Source: Bin5 sp965221345 (GTDB taxonomy: Bacteria > Chloroflexota > Anaerolineae > Caldilineales > Caldilineaceae). From it: a stretch of 64,000 bases of DNA. The notes under the pieces are model-generated. The model saw nothing but the letters and a program-made list of their open reading frames with translations. It was not told the origin of the DNA and ran no database searches. The stretch spans positions 558,001 through 622,000 of the forward strand of contig CBDCSD010000001.1 of NCBI GenBank assembly GCA_965221345.1, in the 5' to 3' direction. The position numbers and the translations under genes were made by a program. This document shows positions 8,185 to 16,364 of this stretch, piece by piece (position 1 is the first letter of the stretch; each line of letters begins with the position of its first letter).

Positions 8185-9411
8185 TCAACTCGGCCAGAAA
8201 GGATTCAAGCCCCCCTTTTTCTGGTTGCGTCTGAGACGGAGCCAGGCGAGCCATACATGTGCCATCATCGAGAGTGTAATGTGTCGATACCAACTGGGCC
8301 AATAGCGCACCTGATAGTGGTCGAGGCCGGTTTCGCCTTTGGCCTCTTCGAAACACTGTTCAATGGTATAGCGAGTCGAGGCGACCTGGGCCAGGGTCAG
8401 CAGCGCAGTGTCAGGCGGCGCATTGGAGAGAAAGTAGGCGCATTCGTGCGGCTTGGTCAGCGAACGTCGCACCAGGAGCCAGCTGTCCCGTCCCGGCATC
8501 TGGTCTTGATTTTCCACGACCCGTTGGCAGGCCCAGTCGTAGATGCGAGCTCCTTTTTCCCCTGCCGCGACCTGCAGACGTTGCCAACGGCTGTCAGGCC
8601 AGGATGCGACCACCGCGGGGATCCGTACCGGTCGTGCGCTTTCATCAAGAACGCGCGCTTTGAAAGGTTTGCGACCGTTTCCCTTCCAGGCAGGGACGCC
8701 TACCTCTGGACGCACCAGCCATACGCTGTTCTGGACCCCCACAGCAAACACATACCAACGACCACTTTCGGCCACCGCATATCGCAGCGCACGCGCCTCA
8801 CCGTAGACCTCGTCTGCCGTCACCCAGCGCATCGGCACACCCAGCCGCCACGCATGGCGCAACATCGCAGCCGCCAGTTCAGACTTGGTGGCAAATCCGA
8901 CGTCGGCAGGCACTTTCGCTTCTTTACAGCGCTCTCTGTCCGCACACCATTCCTCAGGCAGATAGAGCCGTCGGTCCAGAAAGGTATGTCCCTGCGTCGT
9001 CGCATAGGTCAGGAACACGCCCAACTGACAGTTCTCCACCTTGCCTGCCGTTCCACTATACTGACGCTGTACGCCCGCCGATTTTGCCCCCTTCTTGAGA
9101 AATCCCGTCTCGTCGACCACCCCGATGCCTTCCGCATCGCCGAACCCCTCTATCACAAATCGCTGCAACGCATCTCGCACCGCTTCTGCATCCCACTTCG
9201 TCTTGTACAGCAATCGTTGCGTCGCATCCGGCCTCTTGTCGCCCACCGCTTCCGCCAACTGCCAGCCATTCTTCCGTTCCACCGGCGACACCAACCCTTG
9301 CACATACTTTACCGCTTGCTGTTGTACCTCTCTACGTCCAAACAACGAGGAAAACCGACTGTGAAACGCTTCAAATTCGTCCGCCCATCTGTCCAATTCG
9401 CTCAGTTCCAT
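8185..9411 (-). CDS. IS701-family DDE transposase (C-terminus frameshifted)
   Basis: 408-residue reading frame with typical IS701 blocks: VSPVERKNGWQLAEAVGD, then VVDETGFLKKGAKSAGVQRQYSGTAGKVENCQ (first catalytic Asp), RWVTADEVYGEA (second Asp) and YTIEQCFEEAKGETGLDHYQVR (catalytic Glu). The frame stops early at 8185. The missing family C-terminus (ELSVPEIRRLLEIALPL, then LAWSLWRRARRHQARQ) is found in the -1 frame, ending at 8009 beside the terminal repeat. The switch point is the A5G6 run at 8210-8220 (minus strand AAAAAGGGGGG). This is either -1 ribosomal slippage or an inactivating change. Confidence 0.93.
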   Translation of the reverse strand: MELSELDRWADEFEAFHSRFSSLFGRREVQQQAVKYVQGLVSPVERKNGWQLAEAVGDKRPDATQRLLYKTKWDAEAVRDALQRFVIEGFGDAEGIGVVDETGFLKKGAKSAGVQRQYSGTAGKVENCQLGVFLTYATTQGHTFLDRRLYLPEEWCADRERCKEAKVPADVGFATKSELAAAMLRHAWRLGVPMRWVTADEVYGEARALRYAVAESGRWYVFAVGVQNSVWLVRPEVGVPAWKGNGRKPFKARVLDESARPVRIPAVVASWPDSRWQRLQVAAGEKGARIYDWACQRVVENQDQMPGRDSWLLVRRSLTKPHECAYFLSNAPPDTALLTLAQVASTRYTIEQCFEEAKGETGLDHYQVRYWPSWYRHITLSMMAHVWLAWLRLRRNQKKGGLNPFWPS

Positions 9412-9466
9412 AGCTCCTCCAGCTTAGCTTGCTTGCTCTCATTATCGCCGAAGGAACCCTATCTTA

Positions 9467-10030
9467 TCAATGTGCGGTTGTAGTACTAGGCGCTCTTAGC
9501 TTTCTGGCATCGGGATCTTTTACCAATTGGGTGGCGATTAGTTCAATTCTAGGCTGAATGGAATGTTCTATCCCGTCCTGCCACTCAAGGAACTCCCTGT
9601 GATTAGAGAATCTTTCTGTAGCCGTCATCTTGGGACACACCCGAGCAAAGAAATAGTGCTTTACGAGTGCCGAACATAGAGCTTGGGCTAGGCCCATTTC
9701 TACGTCCTCTGGCTCCAGTGTCCTATTAGTGACAAGGAGCGTCTTTGCCTCGTTCGCGGCTACTTTGGTATGCCGATGGCCTTTCCGGTCACGCACTATG
9801 TCTTCCAATGTACTAAAGCGCTCAAATGGCGATGGCCCCATCGGTGCCTTCAATACAACCGCTATCTCCTGAAAGCTAGGCACGCCATTGTATTCCCGTA
9901 AGAAATCGACCAGCGACTCCACGAGTTTGTCGCCAATGTCTTCCAGAGAAGCTTTTTCGTTTTCGGCGTAGTTTGCAGCTGTTCGCCACCCAGCACCCAA
10001 GTATTTCTCAAAGCGGTCATTTTCTGCCAC
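9467..10030 (-). CDS. Unrecognised protein, first gene of the QueC-like/PIN operon, truncated by the IS
   Basis: As it stands this is 187 residues, starting at the GTG at 10030 with AGGAGG 5 bases upstream. The last six residues (STTTAH) are encoded by the insertion sequence; the original protein was 199 residues and ended RRNTKSVLTSELLHEVLV. It is mostly helical and charged, with no signal peptide, membrane segment or motif I recognise. The N-terminus MAENDRFEKYLGAGWRTAANYAENEKASL is the most distinctive part. Base composition is lower in GC than the surrounding core genes, consistent with transfer. By position it could be a regulator, antitoxin or the target of the QueC-like enzyme, but that is guesswork. 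Confidence 0.7.
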   Translation of the reverse strand: MAENDRFEKYLGAGWRTAANYAENEKASLEDIGDKLVESLVDFLREYNGVPSFQEIAVVLKAPMGPSPFERFSTLEDIVRDRKGHRHTKVAANEAKTLLVTNRTLEPEDVEMGLAQALCSALVKHYFFARVCPKMTATERFSNHREFLEWQDGIEHSIQPRIELIATQLVKDPDARKLRAPSTTTAH

Positions 10031-10110
10031 GAATCCTCCTTATGTACAATCGTCGTACGCCAAATTGTGCAAGCAATTACACTGCAATGTACTGATTATA
10101 GCATGAAATC

Positions 10111-10168
10111 TGCCAATGTCAACCCAAAATACATGAAAATTGGCAAAAATGTCAGATTATAAAATCTG
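10111..10168. promoter_or_regulatory. Two inverted repeats upstream of the accessory operon
   Basis: TGCCAA (10111-10116) with TTGGCA (10140-10145), and CAGATT-ATAA-AATCTG (10153-10168), lie in a very AT-rich stretch 80-140 bases upstream of the GTG at 10030. The whole 10031-10395 gap is shared by the divergent operon and the CoA ester lyase. Likely protein-binding sites for controlling the operon. Confidence 0.35.
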
Positions 10169-10395
10169 CAGATAAATGATTTCGACACAGACCGGCCCAA
10201 CCCTCGGCCAGTTCAGCGAACTGTGGTGCGACTAGACGTCAGTGGCTCTTTTTTCAAGTTCTCTGTCCCCCTACAGAGCCTGCCACTTCAGCTCAAACCA
10301 TGTACAATGAAGTAACCAGCAATCAACTCGCACTCGACCAAAGCGCCCCGGCCTCGCCCATCCCTGGCCCATACCCGTACCCGCGGAGCCTGCTC

Positions 10396-11283
10396 ATGAC
10401 GCTGCGACTGCGCTCTCTGCTCTTTATGCCCGCCGACTCGCCCCGCAAGATCGCCAAGGGCGCCGCGCTTCCCGCCGACGCCATCATCGCTGACCTCGAG
10501 GACGCGGTCGCGCCCAGCCGCAAACAGGAGGCGCGCTCGCTCCTCGTCCAGTCGTTCCAGACACTGCCGGAGGGGGGCCCGCTCCGCTGCATTCGCATCA
10601 ACCCGGTACACAGTCCGTTCTGGCCGGCTGATCTGCTCGAAACTTTCGCGGCCGCGCCCCGGGTCTATGTGATTCCCAAGGTCGAGTCCGCGGCCGACCT
10701 GCAACTCGTGAGCGAGCGGTTGACACCACTGGAAAGCGCGGCGGGGTTGCCCTTCGGAACTGTGCGGCTGCTGGCAATCGTCGAGAGCGCCGCAGGCGTG
10801 ATGAATCTGCGCGAGATCGCCGCCGCCGACAGCAGGATCGTGGCGTTGGCGTTCGGCGCCGAGGATTTCGCCGGCGATATCGGCGCGCAGCGCACGCGCG
10901 AGGGGTGGGAGGTCTTCTATGCCCGCAGCGCCGTGGTGACCGCGGCGGCCGCCTTCGGTCTACAGGCTATCGACACCGTCTATACCGACCTGACCGACGA
11001 TTCCGGTCTGGCTGAGGAGTGTGAGGCTGTGCGCAAAATGGGCTTCCGGGGCAAACTGGCGGTCCATCCGCGCCAGGTGGAGGTCATCAACCGCGCCTTT
11101 ACTCCGGACCTCTCTGAAGTGGCGGCAGCACGGCGGCTTATCGCGGTATTCAAGGCGCACCAACGGGCCGGACGGGGCGTCTGCGTGCTCGACGGAAAAA
11201 TGGTGGATATGCCGATGTTCCGCGTCGCGCAGGATCTGTTGGCGAGGGCAGAAAACGGGCCGGAAGGGGACTGCCAGAACTGA
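10396..11283 (+). CDS. HpcH/HpaI aldolase / citrate lyase beta-type CoA ester lyase
   Basis: 295-residue TIM-barrel protein. RSLLFMPADSPRKIAKG, IIADLEDAVAPSRK (metal-binding Asp/Glu), IPKVESAADL, LLAIVESAAGVMNL, ALAFGAEDFAGDIG and GKLAVHPRQVEVINRAF are the ordered blocks of CitE-like lyases (malyl-CoA, citramalyl-CoA or citryl-CoA cleavage). A lone citE-like gene without citD/citF argues for a malyl- or citramalyl-CoA type reaction. The ATG at 10396 puts RSLLFMP where the family starts; an in-frame ATG at 10300 would add 32 proline-rich residues. Neither start has a strong ribosome-binding site. Confidence 0.85.
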   Translation: MTLRLRSLLFMPADSPRKIAKGAALPADAIIADLEDAVAPSRKQEARSLLVQSFQTLPEGGPLRCIRINPVHSPFWPADLLETFAAAPRVYVIPKVESAADLQLVSERLTPLESAAGLPFGTVRLLAIVESAAGVMNLREIAAADSRIVALAFGAEDFAGDIGAQRTREGWEVFYARSAVVTAAAAFGLQAIDTVYTDLTDDSGLAEECEAVRKMGFRGKLAVHPRQVEVINRAFTPDLSEVAAARRLIAVFKAHQRAGRGVCVLDGKMVDMPMFRVAQDLLARAENGPEGDCQN

Positions 11284-11328
11284 GATGAAAGGAGTGAGAA
11301 CTGTTCTCTCTCCTCTTAACTCCTCTCT

Positions 11329-11775
11329 CTATTCGCGCACTGGCCGTAGACCCAGATAGACGACGCGCCCGCCGAGAGTTTGCAGAATGGTGCGGGCCGG
11401 TTTCCACGGTAGGAGTTGATTCAACTCAGAAGGGCTGAGCGGCGTATTGTTGTTGGCCAGAAAGACGCGGAAGCAGGCCGCCGTAAGCGAGAGATGCTCG
11501 TTGATGTAGTCGGGATCTTTCGTGCAACGGCTGCGCAGACATTCCCACAGCGCATCTGTGCGGTGAACCTCTCCCGTCTCCGGGTCGATCCAATCCACGT
11601 CTTCGGTATTTCTATGATCCTGGAACCTGTCCCGGCATTCCGTGCAAAGCTGATCCCGCAGGTAGAGGCGAAAATTGCGTCCGCTTTGCTCCCACCAACT
11701 GTAGTCGATGTGAAACTTTGTGTTCTCGTCCGGTCGGAACCATGTGAGTTTCTGCTTGAGCGCTGCCGCTGTCAT
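11329..11775 (-). CDS. Hypothetical protein with two cysteine pairs
   Basis: 148-residue soluble protein, not recognised. It has LCTECRDRF (Cys-x2-Cys) near residue 44 and ECLRSRC later, which together could bind one metal. Aromatic N-terminus FHIDYSWWEQSGRNFRLYLRDQL. It lies 65 bases downstream of the 531-residue gene on the same strand, so the two are probably one operon. No function is proposed. Confidence 0.6.
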   Translation of the reverse strand: MTAAALKQKLTWFRPDENTKFHIDYSWWEQSGRNFRLYLRDQLCTECRDRFQDHRNTEDVDWIDPETGEVHRTDALWECLRSRCTKDPDYINEHLSLTAACFRVFLANNNTPLSPSELNQLLPWKPARTILQTLGGRVVYLGLRPVRE

Positions 11776-11840
11776 CGTCTTCTAATCCTTCCTCGATGGT
11801 CAAAGGCCAGTGATCTATGTGTACCACTGGCTTCGCATAC

Positions 11841-13436
11841 TCATCTTACTTTGAAGAATCCGTCCCCCGCATCCTGGAAACGGGGATTGCTGATCAATGT
11901 ATAAAAGATCGGTCCCGGTGGACAGCGCCAGAACATGTTGACCGCACTGTAGATCGTCTTGACATGGGCTGTACCCTGGGGGTTCAGTTTCGTAATCTCC
12001 GGCACAATCATCTCCACGATCTGCTCCAGCGCAGCGTCGTTGTCATCGAAACCGGCGTTGAACGCTTCCAACCCCTCCAGGTCCACAGATGAAACGATCA
12101 GGTGCTCATCGTACTCACAGGAGATCTGCACTTTGTTCATTTCAAGTCCGAAGCGTCGCGCGCTGGCATTGACTTTGGCGATCCGGCTCCACTCCCGTCT
12201 CATCCGGCGCGGACGGTAGTCGATGATGACTTCATCTGGATTGTCAGTGCGCTCCAGAGTGATCTGAGCGCTCACAGGCAGGTTGTGCGCAACCATCCAT
12301 TCCTTGAGGCCGCACACGTAGCGCCCGTTGTGGACCACCCAGCCAGTGTAGCGGTTGCCCCAGCGGCCGTCGACAATCGTCACCATCGAACGCTCCTGCG
12401 CGCTGTGTGGGAAGAGCGCACGCGTGCGGCTGCTGAGGGGCAGCGTGCCGTATAGCCAATGGGGGAAAATCAGTGTGAAGCTGATGCTGGGCACTACCGA
12501 CGAGATAGGTGTGCTCGCGCTGCTTTCGCCCCATTCGTCGTCCAACTCCCACTCCGTCTGCAAGAGTTCTACACTCAAAATAGCACGGTTATAGCGGCCT
12601 ACGTTGGGACGCAGGAGAGGCGGGACGGTAAGCGCTTCCGGTGGTTCCAGCCGTGCCAGATACCAGAGGGGGACGCCCGCGCTTCCCACCTGGTCGAAGC
12701 GTTCGTCGCTGCCAAGCGCGTGGTTCACGCTGATGATCTGCATTGGCTGCGAAACATCCTCATTCTGCAGATCGAGTTCCGGCAACAGCTCCTCGGGCGA
12801 CATCGGCCGGCTCTGCATCTCGAGCAGCGCCTCGGCGATGTTCAGATGACCCACATGAACTTCGGCCAACATGTCGGCCAGCAGCCAATAGTCGTCAATA
12901 TGCACAAAATCTTCGTTGCGTTCGCCGTCTTCCAGGGCGAAGAGCAGACTTTCTTCGATCTCATCCTGATACAGAGAATGGATCTCTTCGGCCGACAGAA
13001 GAGTTTCCTCATCACCTGTGGTCTGGCCATTGGTGGCGTTGAGCCGATGACCCGTCTGAAGGCTGGCGGCAAATTCCCGAATCTCGTCTGTATCGGCGAA
13101 ACCGACCTGGATAACGTCGAAAGCCCCATGCTCCGGGTTCTGGCCACTGCGGCTCTCCAGCACCTCGCCTACCAGGAAGTCCATGGCGGGGAAGATGAGA
13201 GTCTGCCCGACTTCATACGGGTCTTTGGGCTGATAGACGGCGCCCTTCTTCAGCTCGGATTCCATCCGGGCTGTTTCGCGACGCTGGTATTCCTGGATCA
13301 TGCGCAATGCAAGCAGGCCGGTCGTCATCGGCGACTCTGCATCCAGTATCAATTCATGGATAAAGTCCAGATCTTCTCCGGAAACACTGAACTTATCGCG
13401 CCAAAATGAAGCAGTTTGGGTCCTTCGCAACAGCAC
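11841..13436 (-). CDS. Unrecognised 531-residue protein
   Basis: Large soluble protein without signal peptide or membrane segments. The start is set at the GTG at 13436, which has AGGAGGAGG within 10 bases; an open frame runs 50 codons further upstream but looks untranslated. The first third is acidic and helical (DLDFIHELILDAESPMTTGLL). The last 60 residues end FYTLISNPRFQDAGDGFFKV, which recalls the end of HARE-type winged helices (NPRF...G.G.F), but the match is short. Probably co-transcribed with the 148-residue gene downstream. Confidence 0.6.
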   Translation of the reverse strand: MLLRRTQTASFWRDKFSVSGEDLDFIHELILDAESPMTTGLLALRMIQEYQRRETARMESELKKGAVYQPKDPYEVGQTLIFPAMDFLVGEVLESRSGQNPEHGAFDVIQVGFADTDEIREFAASLQTGHRLNATNGQTTGDEETLLSAEEIHSLYQDEIEESLLFALEDGERNEDFVHIDDYWLLADMLAEVHVGHLNIAEALLEMQSRPMSPEELLPELDLQNEDVSQPMQIISVNHALGSDERFDQVGSAGVPLWYLARLEPPEALTVPPLLRPNVGRYNRAILSVELLQTEWELDDEWGESSASTPISSVVPSISFTLIFPHWLYGTLPLSSRTRALFPHSAQERSMVTIVDGRWGNRYTGWVVHNGRYVCGLKEWMVAHNLPVSAQITLERTDNPDEVIIDYRPRRMRREWSRIAKVNASARRFGLEMNKVQISCEYDEHLIVSSVDLEGLEAFNAGFDDNDAALEQIVEMIVPEITKLNPQGTAHVKTIYSAVNMFWRCPPGPIFYTLISNPRFQDAGDGFFKVR

Positions 13437-13738
13437 GTCGTCCTCCTCCTGGGAACGCAGGCGTCCCGCCTGCCTTAGTCTGCCCTGCGCCGGGTTGCCT
13501 GTCGGGGCCAACGGCGCTGGCACAGAGTTCTCGCGGCCCGGGCGCAACCGAATAGTGCCAGCATGCCAGACCGGAAAAACCCGCAAATTTTAGGTCCGCA
13601 CAGTGGGCGAAAAATCTCTTGATCCGGTCCTTCGCTCGCAACCGGTGTCAACACGGTTAGGCAGCCCAAAAATAAAGTATAGCGGTTCCGGCGCTAAAGT
13701 TCAAGAACGCGCGAATCAGAATCGTAAGTCAGCGCTGA
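13437..13738. other. Intergenic stretch, no gene seen
   Basis: About 300 bases upstream of the 531-residue gene and downstream of the first GT39-like gene. No RNA gene, repeat or convincing promoter was seen. The part next to the GTG at 13436 carries the AGGAGG ribosome-binding site. Confidence 0.4.
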
Positions 13739-15967
13739 TCAACCGCCCTCCACCAGGCGCAGGCGCGCCAAGACTACCTCCGGCTCCCAAACTCCGATCT
13801 CGACAGTAGGTATCTGGGTCTCGGTGCTGTAAACGATCAACCGCAACTCGTACTCACCCGACCGGAGATCAGCCCCGAGATCAAGGTGGAACAGGGTGTC
13901 GACCGGTTCGTCCGCCGGCCAGTGGCGCGTACGCGCAAAGGTCGAGTTGCCTAAGACATGATCCTTCTGGTACGACTGTTCGCCTTCACTATTGTACAGG
14001 CGCAAGGAAATCGCATAATCGGTCTCCAAGCCGGGAGTGGCCTGCCACTGCAGGGCAACCCACAGCGAACGAGCCTGTCCCAGTTCGAGCAGTTGCTGCG
14101 ATGACCGTTGCTCCTCACCCTGCCCCAGGGCAAGCCCCTGGAGATCGATGCCGCCATCGTAGTGGACCGTCACCGGCTCCAGATACGCATAGAATTTCCA
14201 GGAGCGATCCAAATCAATATCGGTGTACGTGTGGAGCCGAAAGTTGCTGAAGTCGTCGCTACCCACATAGCGCCCAAATTTGCTGAGAAGAGCGACGAGG
14301 TTTTCATCTCCTTCGCCGGCCCAGACAAAATCTTCGTTCCAGTCCAGAACTTTCACGGTGGTGACGTTTCCCATCGCCGCCAGTGTAGATTCGACCTTGT
14401 GCGCCAGGTCTGGCCTGTTGGCGCGGATAACATAGGCTGGCGCCGCGCCGCGATACAGGTACTCAAAACCATAATGTTCATCAAACCTGTAGGGGAGCAG
14501 GTAAACCATGTTCGCAGCCGCCGGCTGCGCGTTCAGCACGTGCGCAGCATCTGCCCATTCTCCATGGTATGCCAAATAAAATGCCGGCGTAACCGCCCAT
14601 TCCTGGAAATAAGTGCGATAGGTGTTTACGCCCTGAATTAGAACCACGCCACCGACCACAGCCCCCAGCGCGATGGCCGCCCTGGTCCCATCTACCTGGA
14701 AAATCCGGATCAGCCCCCACCTTTCTCGCAAGAATCGGTACGTCTCCCAGATGCCCACACCTATCAGCAGATAGATAGCCGGCGCCGCGCCGATCATGCG
14801 CAGCGTGTTGGGCCCCAGGCCGGCATCTAGAGCCAGCATCGCCGGCACGAGTAGCACCGCCAGCCAGAGAAGCAACAGCCGATAAGCGGGCCGCTTTTGC
14901 CAGCGCCAGACGGTCATCCCCACACCATACCAGAAAAAGATGGCTTCCCATGGGTTCAGCATCGGCCGACCGGCGAAGTTGTAGCGCTCGCGTCGGTCGC
15001 CATGAAAGCCAAAGGCCAGCAGATGCTCCCATACATTGTTCAGAAAAGCTCCCAAGGCGGTTCCCTGACTATCCCGCAGAACCCAGACCTCTCTGCTGCG
15101 AATGAAAAAGTGTTCGGGGTGAAGAACAAAATATATGAGAATCGGTGCAGCCACCACCCCGGCCACCCCTATGAAGATGGCTGCCCACGGCAGTTCATCA
15201 CGCATCCTCTCTTTGGTGCCAGAGCGCAGCGGCCACAAAAAGCTAAGCCCAAAGACGAAAAACAGAAAGGGTGTAAAACGTGACGGAATGTAGGTGTACG
15301 GCAGCAGCCCGGCACACACGCCTGCCAGCGCGATCCGCCACCAACTTCGCTGCTGCCCGGACGTCGACCACCCCCACCACAGCAGGGCAAAACAGAGGGC
15401 AAGAAATAGAGGCAGGAAGTTGGCCCGCAGAGAAGCCCGCCCGATGATTGTTTGGCCCAGAGAAACCGCCAGCAGACCCGCGCCAACGCCCCCGATCAAC
15501 AGGCCGCGCCACGGAGTGACCTGCCCGTTTTCGTCTCGGCCAAAGAGCAGCCGCCCCAACCAGAAGACGGCAAAAACCGTGCCCGCGCTGGCCAGGGCCG
15601 TGGGCAAACGAAAGGCCAACAGAGTGCGACCCAAAAAGGAAGTGGTTAGAGCAATCGTATAGACACCCATCCACTCGCGCCCGCTGGCCGCTTCAGGGAA
15701 GAAAACCGCGTGCGCTCCTTCCAAAACCTGCAGGGCATACACTCCGTCCGGCCCTTCATCGCTCTGGATCCCCTGCGGGAATTCCGTTAAGCGCTGGAGA
15801 CGCAACAATGCCACCGCTAACGCCAATGCGAGCAGGATTCCTCCGGTAGCCAATACGATACGCTGGTGCCCGGCTTTCTCCGGCACGACAGCGCCGACCG
15901 GTTCTTGTGCGGAAAATTGTGCGTCGCGCCCCTGCTCGACAGAGGCGCGGGACGACGTTTCAGACAT
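13739..15967 (-). CDS. GT39-like membrane glycosyltransferase (copy 1)
   Basis: 742-residue GT-C fold protein. After a hydrophilic N-terminus there is a first membrane helix (IVLATGGILLALALAVALL) followed by the acidic loop QGIQSDEGPDGVYAL, the place of the catalytic Asp/Glu in ArnT/PMT-type enzymes, and about ten more membrane segments up to residue 470. The last 270 residues form an outside domain ending in a beta-rich module (RSLWVALQWQATPG ... DYAISLRLYN). These enzymes move sugars from polyprenyl-phosphate carriers to acceptors outside the membrane. Start taken at ATG 15967 (MSETSSRAS). The paralogue at 16365 lies directly upstream. Confidence 0.75.
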   Translation of the reverse strand: MSETSSRASVEQGRDAQFSAQEPVGAVVPEKAGHQRIVLATGGILLALALAVALLRLQRLTEFPQGIQSDEGPDGVYALQVLEGAHAVFFPEAASGREWMGVYTIALTTSFLGRTLLAFRLPTALASAGTVFAVFWLGRLLFGRDENGQVTPWRGLLIGGVGAGLLAVSLGQTIIGRASLRANFLPLFLALCFALLWWGWSTSGQQRSWWRIALAGVCAGLLPYTYIPSRFTPFLFFVFGLSFLWPLRSGTKERMRDELPWAAIFIGVAGVVAAPILIYFVLHPEHFFIRSREVWVLRDSQGTALGAFLNNVWEHLLAFGFHGDRRERYNFAGRPMLNPWEAIFFWYGVGMTVWRWQKRPAYRLLLLWLAVLLVPAMLALDAGLGPNTLRMIGAAPAIYLLIGVGIWETYRFLRERWGLIRIFQVDGTRAAIALGAVVGGVVLIQGVNTYRTYFQEWAVTPAFYLAYHGEWADAAHVLNAQPAAANMVYLLPYRFDEHYGFEYLYRGAAPAYVIRANRPDLAHKVESTLAAMGNVTTVKVLDWNEDFVWAGEGDENLVALLSKFGRYVGSDDFSNFRLHTYTDIDLDRSWKFYAYLEPVTVHYDGGIDLQGLALGQGEEQRSSQQLLELGQARSLWVALQWQATPGLETDYAISLRLYNSEGEQSYQKDHVLGNSTFARTRHWPADEPVDTLFHLDLGADLRSGEYELRLIVYSTETQIPTVEIGVWEPEVVLARLRLVEGG

Positions 15968-16364
15968 GCTCTTTCGCTTTTTGTCGTGCAGCCGCACGCA
16001 CGTCTTCCTGCTTGGGGCCTTTCTGACATGCTAAACTACAACCGGACCGGGCAGACAGTTGCGCTGGATGCCCTCAACCGGGACCTTCCTTTTGGAATCC
16101 AAACGTCAAGTATAGAGATCCCGGCGGGAAAGCCCAAGAACCCGCGTATCTGATTTGCCCTCGAGCGTTGACGGCGCGCGACGTGCATATTGTGCCGGGA
16201 CGGCCTGCTATGTAATGAAGGAACGGTAGTGTTCTGTTGCTGGCAGTTGAAGAGGATGCCGGGCCCTCGCTTTGCCTTTCTGGGCGGGTATGGTTGCTAT
16301 TCATCTGCCGGACAAAGCAAGGCAGCCCCCTCTGAGTGATCGCATACCCTTGTGTAGCTGCTTG
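15968..16364. other. Gap between the tandem GT39-like genes, no gene seen
   Basis: About 400 bases with no supported coding frame, RNA or terminator. Since both neighbours point the same way, a promoter for copy 1 is expected here, but I could not pick one with confidence. Confidence 0.4.

Larger units (their letters stand above)
7991..9489. mobile_element. IS701-family insertion sequence
   Basis: Complete element: one transposase gene on the minus strand bounded by perfect 13-bp terminal inverted repeats (7995-8007 TACTACAACCGCA and 9473-9485 its complement), flanked by a 4-bp CTAG duplication at 7991-7994 and 9486-9489. CTAG fits the YTAR target preference known for IS701. The body is 1491 bp, normal for the family. 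It is inserted in the 3' end of the first gene of the QueC-like/PIN operon, in the same orientation as that operon. Confidence 0.92.

Noticed and set aside
8257..9483. 408-residue plus-strand frame across the IS element
   Set aside because: It mirrors the transposase in antisense and has no protein-like motifs; the minus-strand transposase explains the region.
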